DNA of 64,000 nucleotides from assembly GCF_036010505.1 (NCBI RefSeq), contig NZ_CP108570.1:16465-80464 (forward strand), written 5' to 3'. The translations under genes and the position numbers were made by a program. Under the pieces are notes generated by a model. The model was not told the origin of the DNA. It searched no databases and saw nothing but the letters and a program-made list of their open reading frames with translations. This document shows, piece by piece, positions 35,596 to 43,376 of the stretch. Positions within the stretch are counted from its first letter, which is position 1, and each line of letters starts with the position of its first letter. Source of the stretch: Streptomyces sp. NBC_01197 (lineage in GTDB: Bacteria > Actinomycetota > Actinomycetes > Streptomycetales > Streptomycetaceae).

Positions 35596-37093
35596 GGGGG
35601 CGGGGCCGGCAGCCCCGCGGACCTACGGCAACTGGCGGCGACCGACGACGGCAGGGGTCATCTCTCAGCTGGGCTTCGTCACGAGCCTGATGCTGCTGGG
35701 CGGGGTGATCGTCGTGGTGCTCTGCACCCTGATCAGCTACGTGCTGGCCATCGTGATCGCCGTGGTCCTCGCCCTGGTCATGACGCCGCTCGCACTCAAG
35801 GACAGGCACGGACGCACCATGCTGGTACGGATGACGTCGCGGCTGGCATGGCGCCAGACCGTGAAGCGCGGGGCACACATCTACCGGTCGGGGCCGCTCG
35901 GCCGCACGGACCAGGGCTCATGCCAGCTGCCCGGCCTGGCTGCCTCCTCCGATCTGTCGGAGGCTCAGGACTCGTACGGGCGTCCCTTCGGGCTGCTGAC
36001 CTACCCCAACAGCCGTCACCACGTGGTGGTGCTGACCTGCGACGCCGACGGGGCCGCCCTCGTAGACCAGGACCAGGTCGACATCTGGGTGGCGTACTGG
36101 GGACACTGGCTCTCTTCCCTGGCCACGGAGCCGGGACTGGTCGGGGCGTCGGTCACCGTTGAGTCCGCACCCGACAGCGGTCTCCGGCTCCGCGGTGAGG
36201 TCCACAGCAACCTGGACCCGGACGCCCCGCAGTTGGCCAAGGACATGCTGGCGGAAGTCCTGGAGTCGTACCCGGCGAGTTCTGCGCAGATCTCCACCCG
36301 CATCGCGCTCACGTACTCCGGCGCTGCCCGCAACGGGCACCCGCGCCGAACGGTTGCCGAGATGGCGGTAGACCTCGGCAACCGGTTGCCGGGCCTGACC
36401 GAGGGGCTCTCCATGACGGGAGCCGGCGCCGCGCGGCCCCTGTCGGCCGAGGAATTGAGCGAAGCGGTACGGATCGCGTACGACCCCTCGGTGTCCACGC
36501 TCGTCGAGGAGTCACGCTCGACCGGCGGGAGCGGACTCACCTGGTCGGATGCCGGACCGGCCGGGGCCGAGGAAGCGTGGGATCACTACCGGCACGAGAC
36601 CGCGACCAGCGTCACGTGGATGATGAGCGAGGCTCCCCGCGGTGAGGTCCTCTCCTCCGTGCTGACCGGTCTCCTGGTGCCCCACCCGGATATCGCACGC
36701 AAACGGGTCACGCTCCTGTACCGGCCGCATGACCCGTCAGCAGCGGCCCGAATCGTGGAAATGGACCGGAAGAACGCCCGGTTGAAGGCCAACCAGTCGC
36801 ACATCGCCAAGGCCATGGACGACATTGCTGTGCGCTCTGCCGATCAGACCGCGCAGGAAGAAGCCGCGGGTGCGGGCGTCGTGCGGTTCTCCATGCTGGT
36901 CACGGCGACTGTCGCAGATCGTGCGGCCGGCCCACGTGCACGCGCTGCGGTGGACAACCTGGCGGCACCCGCCCGGATCAAGCTGCGTGTGGTGACCGGT
37001 TCTCAAGCGGCGGCCTTCGCTGCGTGTCTGCCTATCGGCCTGGTCCTGCCGCTGCACCTGACCATCCCCAGCTCGGTCCGAGACAACCTGTAA
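35570..37093 (+). CDS. SCO6880-family conjugation protein
   Basis: About 507 residues from GTG 35570 (35567 is equally possible), overlapping the previous gene by about 26 bp. Two close membrane helices (VISQLGFVTSLMLLGGVIVVVLCTLISYVLAIVIAVVLALVMTPLAL, about 27-73) are followed by a large cytoplasmic domain with LTYPNSRHHVVVLTCDADGAALVD and MMSEAPRGEVLSSVLTGLL. This is the SCO6880/PrgI-like arrangement placed beside VirB4 in actinobacterial T4SS, where it probably anchors the ATPase at the membrane. Confidence 0.85.
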   Translation: MDPVAAAGEGAGPAAPRTYGNWRRPTTAGVISQLGFVTSLMLLGGVIVVVLCTLISYVLAIVIAVVLALVMTPLALKDRHGRTMLVRMTSRLAWRQTVKRGAHIYRSGPLGRTDQGSCQLPGLAASSDLSEAQDSYGRPFGLLTYPNSRHHVVVLTCDADGAALVDQDQVDIWVAYWGHWLSSLATEPGLVGASVTVESAPDSGLRLRGEVHSNLDPDAPQLAKDMLAEVLESYPASSAQISTRIALTYSGAARNGHPRRTVAEMAVDLGNRLPGLTEGLSMTGAGAARPLSAEELSEAVRIAYDPSVSTLVEESRSTGGSGLTWSDAGPAGAEEAWDHYRHETATSVTWMMSEAPRGEVLSSVLTGLLVPHPDIARKRVTLLYRPHDPSAAARIVEMDRKNARLKANQSHIAKAMDDIAVRSADQTAQEEAAGAGVVRFSMLVTATVADRAAGPRARAAVDNLAAPARIKLRVVTGSQAAAFAACLPIGLVLPLHLTIPSSVRDNL

Positions 37094-37104
37094 CGGAGTA
37101 CCTG

Positions 37105-38553
37105 ATGGCACGTACGACTTCGGTACCCCGGCGGCGTCGTCCCGGCCTGCGTGGTTGGGCTGGTGCCGGCGGCGGTGCTCACCGGTTCATCGACGCACCC
37201 CCCGAATGGCGCGGGACCTCGGTACAGGTCTGCGGACTCTGGCCGTTCGGAGCCGGTAGCGGCACTCCCACCAAGGGGGTGCCGCTCGGCCGCGATCTGC
37301 ATTCCGGCGCCACGGTCTGCTGTGATCCCATCTCGTGGTTCCAACGGGCCAAATTGATCAGCAATCCCAGCGTGTTCCTGCTCGGAATGCCCGCGCTGGG
37401 CAAGTCCACCCTGGTCCGGCGGATGGCTCTCGGCCTCGCCGGATACGGCGTGCTCCCCATGATTTTCGGCGACCTCAAACCCGACTACGTGGACCTCATC
37501 CGGGCGCTGGACGGGCAGGTCATCACCCTGGGCCGGGGCCGTGGTTACCTGAACATTCTGGATCCCGGACAGGCGACGGCGGCCGCGGACCGGCTGACGG
37601 GAGAAGCGCGGCGGGCACTGCTGGCCGACGCGCGCGGGCGGCGCCTGACGATGGTGGCGTCCCTCCTGACCATCCTCCGGCGGGAACCTCCCTCGGACCG
37701 CGAGGAATCGATCCTCGCTGCTGCCCTGAACTGCCTGGACGACCGCCACGACGGGGTGCCCGTCCTCGGGGACCTGCTGCAGGTCATCAAGGAACCGCCC
37801 GAGGACGTACGTATCGCGGCGCTCGACCGTGGGGACATGACCCGCTACCGGGACATCACGGAGCGCCTGGAGTCCTCCCTGGCCGGACTGCTGGGACAGG
37901 GACGCCTGGGCGACACGTTCGCTCACCCCACCAGCGAGCCGATGCGGCTCGACCGCCCGGTGGTGTTCGACATCTCGTCCATCGACGACTCCGAGGTGCA
38001 GCTCCAGGCGGCGGCCCTGATGTCCTGCTGGTCGTACGGGTTCGGCGCGGTCGCTGCCTCACAGGCGCTCACGGACGCCGGGCTGGAACCGGAGCGGCAC
38101 TACTTCCTCGTACTCGATGAGCTGTGGCGCGTCCTGCGGGCATCGCCCGGCCTGGTCGAGCGCGTCGACACGCTGACCCGCCTCAACCGCCAGCGTGGCG
38201 TGGGAATGGCCATGATCACCCACTCGATGCGTGACCTGCTCGCCCTCCCCCTGGAGGAAGACCGGCAGAAAGCTGCGGGCTTCGTGGAGAGATCCGGCAT
38301 GGTCATCTGCGCGGGCCTGCCCCGGGACGAAATGCCCCGGCTCCAGCAGGTCGTAGACCTCTCCACGGTCGAGCAGCGGCGCCTGACGGAGTGGTCGACT
38401 CCTCCGGGCTGGGACACCTCTGACGCCGCTGTCGAGCCACCTGGCCGCGGGAATTTCCTGATCAAGGTCGGAGGGAGGCCCGGCATCACCATGCACGTCG
38501 ACCTCACCGCAGCTGAGGCAGGCGTCAACGACACCAATAAGCGGTGGCACTGA
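37105..38553 (+). CDS. VirB4-like conjugation ATPase
   Basis: 482 residues. Walker A GMPALGKSTL (about 94-103) and Walker B HYFLVLDELWRVL (about 332-344), with a later motif MAMITHSMRDLLALP and ERSGMVICAGLP. It powers pilus or channel assembly and DNA transfer from the cytoplasm. Compared with classical VirB4 (about 800) the N-terminal domain is absent; that role may be taken by the SCO6880-like protein. The ATG at 37105 follows ACGGAG. It is the last gene of the rightward operon and is followed by a terminator. Confidence 0.9.
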   Translation: MARTTSVPRRRRPGLRGWAGAGGGAHRFIDAPPEWRGTSVQVCGLWPFGAGSGTPTKGVPLGRDLHSGATVCCDPISWFQRAKLISNPSVFLLGMPALGKSTLVRRMALGLAGYGVLPMIFGDLKPDYVDLIRALDGQVITLGRGRGYLNILDPGQATAAADRLTGEARRALLADARGRRLTMVASLLTILRREPPSDREESILAAALNCLDDRHDGVPVLGDLLQVIKEPPEDVRIAALDRGDMTRYRDITERLESSLAGLLGQGRLGDTFAHPTSEPMRLDRPVVFDISSIDDSEVQLQAAALMSCWSYGFGAVAASQALTDAGLEPERHYFLVLDELWRVLRASPGLVERVDTLTRLNRQRGVGMAMITHSMRDLLALPLEEDRQKAAGFVERSGMVICAGLPRDEMPRLQQVVDLSTVEQRRLTEWSTPPGWDTSDAAVEPPGRGNFLIKVGGRPGITMHVDLTAAEAGVNDTNKRWH

Positions 38554-38589
38554 CTGCGGCGGGTGCAACCGCGGCCGGTACAGTCGAAA

Positions 38590-38626
38590 GGGCGCCCGCA
38601 GCCAGCTCCAATGGCTGCGGGCGCCC
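38590..38626 (+). terminator. Terminator after the VirB4 gene (shared-core family)
   Basis: A 15-bp stem (38590-38604 with 38612-38626), loop GCTCCAA and the apical AGCCA/TGGCT pair, then TTCGTC. It is related to 9225-9261 and 45248-45284. Confidence 0.85.
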
Positions 38627-38814
38627 TTCGTCGTGCGGTGGGGGCTGCGCTCGACGACGTCCTTGTCGAGGTCAATCGTGATGTCGGCTGGTGCCTGGGC
38701 GACAATGCGGTCCGCCCCAGACGAAACCCAGCCCACCACCAACGGCACAGGGCCGTACGGTGACGGGGCGATACCGGCGGTAGCGACATGGCCCACCCTC
38801 ACACCTGGGACAGC

Positions 38815-38871
38815 ATTGGGAACGGCGAAGGGGCCCGGCTTATGACGCCGGGCCCCTTCGCCGTTCCCAAT
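38815..38871. terminator. 25-bp perfect stem, 7-nt loop
   Basis: 38815-38839 is exactly complementary to 38847-38871 around TTATGAC. It lies between the T4SS end and a leftward gene that stops at 38888, so it can end transcription from both sides. Confidence 0.85.
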
Positions 38872-38887
38872 CGTTCCGGAACAGATT

Positions 38888-39247
38888 CTACCGATGCGAA
38901 GCGGAGTGGGACGGTACGGACGGCTGCGCGGGAGCGCTCTGACTACCACCCGAGGAGAAGGCACCGAGAACCAGCAGCAGGAGGAGCAGGCCACCCAGTC
39001 CACCACCGGCGGCCACTGCTACGGGGCGGGTGAGGGATCGGCCGTGGCGGCGGACGTAGGTGCCGTCAGCCCGGCGGTAGGCGCGGACGGGCACGGTGGG
39101 TCCCGTCTGCACGATCGGGCGGGGGCGGACTGGCGTCGTGCGTCGTGGCTGTGTGCGCAGCTGGGTGCCTGAGCGGGGCCGGGCGCGGCGGTTGTGGGCG
39201 CGGACGAAGGTGCCATCGGAACGGCGATGAGCGCGGACATGGGGCAT
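38888..39247 (-). CDS. Small membrane protein with two DGT-type repeats
   Basis: 119 residues from ATG 39247 (GAGGA upstream). Two similar segments, VRAHRRSDGTFVRAHNRR (about 4-21) and VRAYRRADGTYVRRHGR (about 52-68), are separated by an Arg/Pro-rich linker. One strongly hydrophobic helix (GGLGGLLLLLLVLGAF) and a Ser/Pro tail follow. The basic repeats would be cytoplasmic and could contact nucleic acid or membrane. The gene at 39486 encodes a third version of the repeat. The function is unknown. Confidence 0.65.
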   Translation of the reverse strand: MPHVRAHRRSDGTFVRAHNRRARPRSGTQLRTQPRRTTPVRPRPIVQTGPTVPVRAYRRADGTYVRRHGRSLTRPVAVAAGGGLGGLLLLLLVLGAFSSGGSQSAPAQPSVPSHSASHR

Positions 39248-39485
39248 CTGCGGGTTCCTCGCTGACAAGAGAGGCGGCGCCGGCGGGGGAGCCCGGCAAC
39301 CCACAACGGTAGAGGACGCCACTGACAACCGCGCTCCAACTCCGTTGCCAGATCAACTAGTTGAGCGTCGGGCGGCTGATTCTCGCTGCTCTTTTCCGGC
39401 CGCTGATCCACTTTGGCTGACGGCAGGTCAGCAGGTGGTGCCACGATGAAAGGTCACCAGTGGAGCGTTGGGAGGGGGCGACCAG

Positions 39486-39758
39486 ATGCCGTGGATCAGG
39501 CCGTACAGCAGGGCGGACGGAACACCGGTCAAAGGCCATTCGCGGTGGGCTGCCGGGGCCCGCAGGGAGATGGCGATTGTGGCGGTCGTGGGGATCATCG
39601 TTGTCGGCGGTGGCAACTCGATGCAGCCCAAGGGGCCCGACGGAAAGAGTCAGCCGCGCCCCGCGTCCGGGGTCTATCCGGTGAAGTTCTCCGGCTGGGG
39701 TCAGAAGCCGATTCCCCGGCCCACGGTGTCCTATCCGATCCGGTTCCCCTCCCCCTGA
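39486..39758 (+). CDS. Small membrane protein with one DGT-type repeat
   Basis: 90 residues from ATG 39486 with GGAGGGGG upstream. The N-terminal IRPYSRADGTPVKGHSR matches the repeat in the divergent 38888-39247 product. A hydrophobic helix (MAIVAVVGIIVVGGGN) follows and the C-terminus ends SYPIRFPSP. It is a paralogue-like partner of its neighbour. The function is unknown. Confidence 0.62.
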   Translation: MPWIRPYSRADGTPVKGHSRWAAGARREMAIVAVVGIIVVGGGNSMQPKGPDGKSQPRPASGVYPVKFSGWGQKPIPRPTVSYPIRFPSP

Positions 39759-39863
39759 CGGCGTGAGGTGAACGGGAGTGCCGTACGGCTGCGTGGCCAC
39801 CCGAACTGACGGGGATGGGTAAGACCCCGGCGAGCGAGGGCCAGAGGGTTCTACTGTGCGGCC

Positions 39864-40217
39864 ATGAGGATTCCCGGCACGAAGACCAAAGCACTGTCAG
39901 AGGACCGGCAGCTCATGGACGCGGGCCTGACCGTGGCGGCCGACATGATCGCCGATAACGCTGCCAAGAGCTTGCGCGACGGACGGTGGGCGGACCTGGT
40001 CGCTGACCTCGTCGAGGCCAACCGCAGAACGCAGATCAGCCTGCACGAGGCGGTCGAGAAGGCCCTTGCCGAAGGAAACACCTTCGAGACCCTGGCCAAT
40101 GACTCCCACCTGTCGCCCGAATATCTACAGGCGGCGTACCAGCAGTTCAACCGTGAGATGTGGGCACAGCCCGGCCCCGACAAGGAGGGCCGGGAGCCCT
40201 GGAGGGTATTGGGCTGA
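39864..40217 (+). CDS. Small helical protein of unknown function
   Basis: 117 residues from ATG 39864. Mostly helical and acidic/basic mixed: LMDAGLTVAADMIADNAAKSLRDGRWADLVADLVEANRRTQISLHEAVEKALAEGN. No membrane segment or metal motif. A clear terminator follows, so it is probably a single-gene transcript. Confidence 0.6.
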   Translation: MRIPGTKTKALSEDRQLMDAGLTVAADMIADNAAKSLRDGRWADLVADLVEANRRTQISLHEAVEKALAEGNTFETLANDSHLSPEYLQAAYQQFNREMWAQPGPDKEGREPWRVLG

Positions 40218-40257
40218 TCCCCCCCCTGGGTCACCGTGCCCCGCCAGTCAGGAAGAG

Positions 40258-40282
40258 GGCGCCCACCATCAAGGTGGGCGCC
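40258..40282. terminator. Terminator between convergent genes
   Basis: GGCGCCCACC-ATCAA-GGTGGGCGCC followed by TTC. It separates the 39864 gene from the STAND NTPase gene. Confidence 0.85.
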
Positions 40283-40309
40283 TTCACCGCGGTCTCGGCC
40301 TGGTCCGGG

Positions 40310-42982
40310 TTACGGAGCAGTGGTGCGTAGCTGGTCGCGCCGTGCGGTGACCAGCGCGCGCCACCGGGCGCGGGTGGTCGGTTCGCCGTCCAGCCAGTGC
40401 GGCGGGGTGTGGCTGGCGGGAAGTGGCAGGTCGGCCATGAAATGCGCGATGTCGATGTAGTAGGTGAACGTGCCCCCGTGAGTCTGTTCGCGGAGCCGGG
40501 CGAGGGTGGCGTCCAGGGCGGGGTGGTCGTCGAGGACGGCCTGGTGGAAGGCTACGGCGGCTTCGAGGGTGGGCATCATCGAGGTGAGACCCGCGTCCTG
40601 GAGTTCGCCGCGCAGGGCAACGACACGGTCGTCGACCGTGGGAGTGCCGGCGTCGCGGATGACGGAGGCCATGGCGGCGTTGATCGTCGTGGCGCGCAGG
40701 TCGAGGCCGGCAAGGAGCTGCTGGGCCAGGTCGAGTTCGTCGTCGGCCTGGCGGGGATCGTAGAAAGCGACGGCGAATGCGCGCATGGCCTGGGTGTGCG
40801 CGGCCTCACCGGATTTGGCGTGCTCTTCCGCTTCCAGGCGCCCGTCCAGGTACGCCTGGGCGGCCCGCTGTACGTCTCCCTGGATCCAGTACAGGTCACC
40901 CAGGACACGCTGATGGCGGCCTTCCCAGCCCAGCCTTCGGCCGGCGGCGAACGCGGCGGGGAAATCCCCGGCCAGTCGAGCAGCCTGGGCGAGCCCCCGG
41001 CGGGCAGCCGGGGCCAAACGGCCTCCCCCCTCAGCAACGTGCTGATAGCCGCCCCGGGAATCCTCGTTGCGCCCGATGTCGCGCAGCGCCTTGGCCCGGT
41101 AGTACACCGCCATGTCGTGCAACTCGACGGGCAGCAGCCCGGAGTCGATGACGGTGGTGAGTCGTTCCACGGTGCGGGCGCGGTGCTCGCGTTGACGGCG
41201 GGCCAGCGTGCTGAGCGTGTCGACCAGCGCTTCGGCCGGCGTCGACAGGACGTCATCCGACTGGCCTCGGGCGGGCGGGGCGAGCGGTTCCCACACGGAG
41301 TCGCCGACGTAGGAGAAGGCCGCCTCGGTCAGCCAGCCCAGGTCGAGGCGGTGATCGCGGGCCAGGCGCAGACCTTGGCGTAGACAGCCGATCAGCACCG
41401 TACGGTCGCGCCGTGGACCGTGCGTCCATTCCTGGCCCAGTGCGGCGAGCGCACGCTCGGCTGCCCGCTGCCAGTCCTGCGGGGACCAGCGGTCATCGGT
41501 GAGGTCGTCGGCATTGCGGATCGCGGAGCGCACCACTTGGTGGAGGTGGAAGGGCCACAGGCCCGCGGTCGGTTCGTCCTGGATGAAGGGCCGCTCGCTC
41601 AGCCGCAGGGCCGCCGCGTCGTGGGCGAGACCTGCCACCTGGGTGGCCAGGTCGATGGAGAAGGCGTCCAGGAGCGACACGGAGCGCAGCACGTGGCGTT
41701 CGTCGGGGGTCAGGTCCCTGAGGGTGCGGGAGATCAGGGCGGGAAAGTCGCCGAAGTCGTCCGGCCGGGGCGTCTGTCCGCTGCGCCGTATCTCCAGAAA
41801 CCGCATGGCGGCCATGTCCAGATACAGGGGCAGGCCGTGGGCGCGGGCGGTGATGGCACGGCGCACGTCTTCGGGGATCAGTGGCTGTCCGTTGTGAGCG
41901 AGCCGGCGGGCGAGGTGGTCGTCGCAGTCCTCGTCGGAGAAGCCGCCGATCAGGATCTGCCGCACCGCGGGACCGCTGTGAGCGCGGTCGCCCGGCACGT
42001 GGGCGGTCAGGCCCGGCCAGGCGAGGGGGCCGGTCCAGTCGAGCTGTCCCTGCAGGCCGTCCTCGGCCCATTGCAGACGGTTTCGCCCGGTGACCACGAA
42101 GAAGGTATTGGGCATCAGCCACACGATGCGCTGCAGCAGACGCTCGAAGTCGCGGTGGAGGCGGTCGCCGACTTCCTCGAAGCTGTCGAACAGCACTACG
42201 GGGGTGACCCGCTTGGCGGCGGGCAGCTGGTCCAGATCCCAGGCGAGCAGGTGGGTCGCGAAACTCAACGTCTCCAGGTCCGGCTCGGCCTCCAGGATGT
42301 CGGCCAGCCGCGTGCAGCCGGCCAGTGCCCGGACGGTCTGGCGGTGCTCACGCAGCGCGCCGACAAGGGCGGTGCTGAGTTGTCCGACGGCGCCGCCCAC
42401 GGTGCCGGGCAGGGCCAGGGCCTGAGCGACGTCGGCGAGTGCGGACTGCAGCTGGTTCGGCAGGTTGACCGCGTTGCTGAACCGGCTGAACAGCCCACCG
42501 CGCCGCAGATACTCCTCCAGTGGCTCGCCCGGGTGGTTGTGCTCCCAGTACTGGCGCAGCACCAGGTCGAAGGCGGGCATGGGCCTTCCCAGGGAGGCGA
42601 TAGCCAGGCGAATCGCGAGCACGACCCGTTCGAAGTCGACGCCGCTGGAGCGGGCCAGGTCGATACGCACCGGAAGCAGCCGCTCGGTCGGCCAGGCGGG
42701 CGCGGGCCACTGAGCGGGCCGCCCGCTGGAGTCGAGGAGAGATGCCTCGATCTTGCGGGAGAACGTACTCTTCCCGATCCCGCCGACACCGTGGGCGACC
42801 AGGACATTGTGGCGGGGACTGCCCATGTCCTCGACATCGAAGGCCGGTCCAGCGACGCGTTGCAGGTGGTCGGCGAGCGCGGAGACGACAGCCTGCCACT
42901 GGGCCTGCCGGTTGGTGAATGCTTCCTCGGCCGCAACCGAACGGTCATTCGCACCGAACAGCATCCTCAGATCCCGTGCCAC
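40310..42982 (-). CDS. STAND-type NTPase with C-terminal TPR-like repeats
   Basis: 890 residues. A short N-terminal region is followed by an NTPase module with Walker A VAHGVGGIGKSTF (about 63-75) and Walker B VTPVVLFDSFEEVG (about 262-275), then FFVVTGRNRLQW (sensor-like) and a winged-helix-like part near LTPDERHVLRSVSLLDAF. The last 300 residues are helical repeats (ELHDMAVYYRAKALRDIGR, VLGDLYWIQGDVQRAAQAYLDG). STAND proteins are switches that oligomerise after sensing a ligand, and many act in regulation or antiviral defence. No effector domain is obvious. It is divergent from a small TTG-start gene. Confidence 0.82.
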   Translation of the reverse strand: MARDLRMLFGANDRSVAAEEAFTNRQAQWQAVVSALADHLQRVAGPAFDVEDMGSPRHNVLVAHGVGGIGKSTFSRKIEASLLDSSGRPAQWPAPAWPTERLLPVRIDLARSSGVDFERVVLAIRLAIASLGRPMPAFDLVLRQYWEHNHPGEPLEEYLRRGGLFSRFSNAVNLPNQLQSALADVAQALALPGTVGGAVGQLSTALVGALREHRQTVRALAGCTRLADILEAEPDLETLSFATHLLAWDLDQLPAAKRVTPVVLFDSFEEVGDRLHRDFERLLQRIVWLMPNTFFVVTGRNRLQWAEDGLQGQLDWTGPLAWPGLTAHVPGDRAHSGPAVRQILIGGFSDEDCDDHLARRLAHNGQPLIPEDVRRAITARAHGLPLYLDMAAMRFLEIRRSGQTPRPDDFGDFPALISRTLRDLTPDERHVLRSVSLLDAFSIDLATQVAGLAHDAAALRLSERPFIQDEPTAGLWPFHLHQVVRSAIRNADDLTDDRWSPQDWQRAAERALAALGQEWTHGPRRDRTVLIGCLRQGLRLARDHRLDLGWLTEAAFSYVGDSVWEPLAPPARGQSDDVLSTPAEALVDTLSTLARRQREHRARTVERLTTVIDSGLLPVELHDMAVYYRAKALRDIGRNEDSRGGYQHVAEGGGRLAPAARRGLAQAARLAGDFPAAFAAGRRLGWEGRHQRVLGDLYWIQGDVQRAAQAYLDGRLEAEEHAKSGEAAHTQAMRAFAVAFYDPRQADDELDLAQQLLAGLDLRATTINAAMASVIRDAGTPTVDDRVVALRGELQDAGLTSMMPTLEAAVAFHQAVLDDHPALDATLARLREQTHGGTFTYYIDIAHFMADLPLPASHTPPHWLDGEPTTRARWRALVTARRDQLRTTAP

Positions 42983-43074
42983 GACACCCCCCAGAAAGAT
43001 CGTCAGCAGGTCTCAACCTATGTGTACTGCCCTGTCCGCGGCAGGTTCCCACGGCGCAGAGGGGTGCCGGGCCG

Positions 43075-43097
43075 CATTGTCCCGGCCAGCGACAATG
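43075..43097. promoter_or_regulatory. Inverted repeat between divergent genes
   Basis: CATTGTC (43075-43081) and GACAATG (43091-43097) flank 9 bp in the spacer between the NTPase gene and the small gene at 43131. A probable operator. Confidence 0.45.
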
Positions 43098-43130
43098 ACG
43101 GCCCATCCCCTTTATCCGAAGGATTTTCCC

Positions 43131-43376
43131 TTGTCTGAGCACGTGGGCCCCGAAGTCGTCGAGCAGTTGATCCAGGCGGTCAGCAGGTTGTACGCGAAGC
43201 AGATCATGGCCGAACGGCGGGCTGCTCAGCCCGACAGCGAGCGCATGGAGAAGCTGAAGGCAAAGGTCGCGGCATGTGCGGCCGACCAGGAGGCGCTGTC
43301 GGGCGCCGACGAACGGGAGATGACCGATCTCGCGACGCGTTACGCGGCCCTCAGGAAGGAGCTGGGCGGCTCGTAG
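43131..43376 (+). CDS. Small helical protein, TTG start
   Basis: 81 residues. AAGGA lies seven bases before TTG 43131. LSEHVGPEVVEQLIQAVSRLYAKQIMAERRAAQPDSERMEKLKAKVAACAADQEALSGADEREMTDLATRYAALRKEL is nearly all helix, probably a coiled coil. It is divergent from the STAND gene, and its last 37 bp overlap the 3' end of the zeta-toxin gene on the other strand. It could be an antitoxin or antisense-regulated partner, but that is inference. Confidence 0.55.
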   Translation: MSEHVGPEVVEQLIQAVSRLYAKQIMAERRAAQPDSERMEKLKAKVAACAADQEALSGADEREMTDLATRYAALRKELGGS

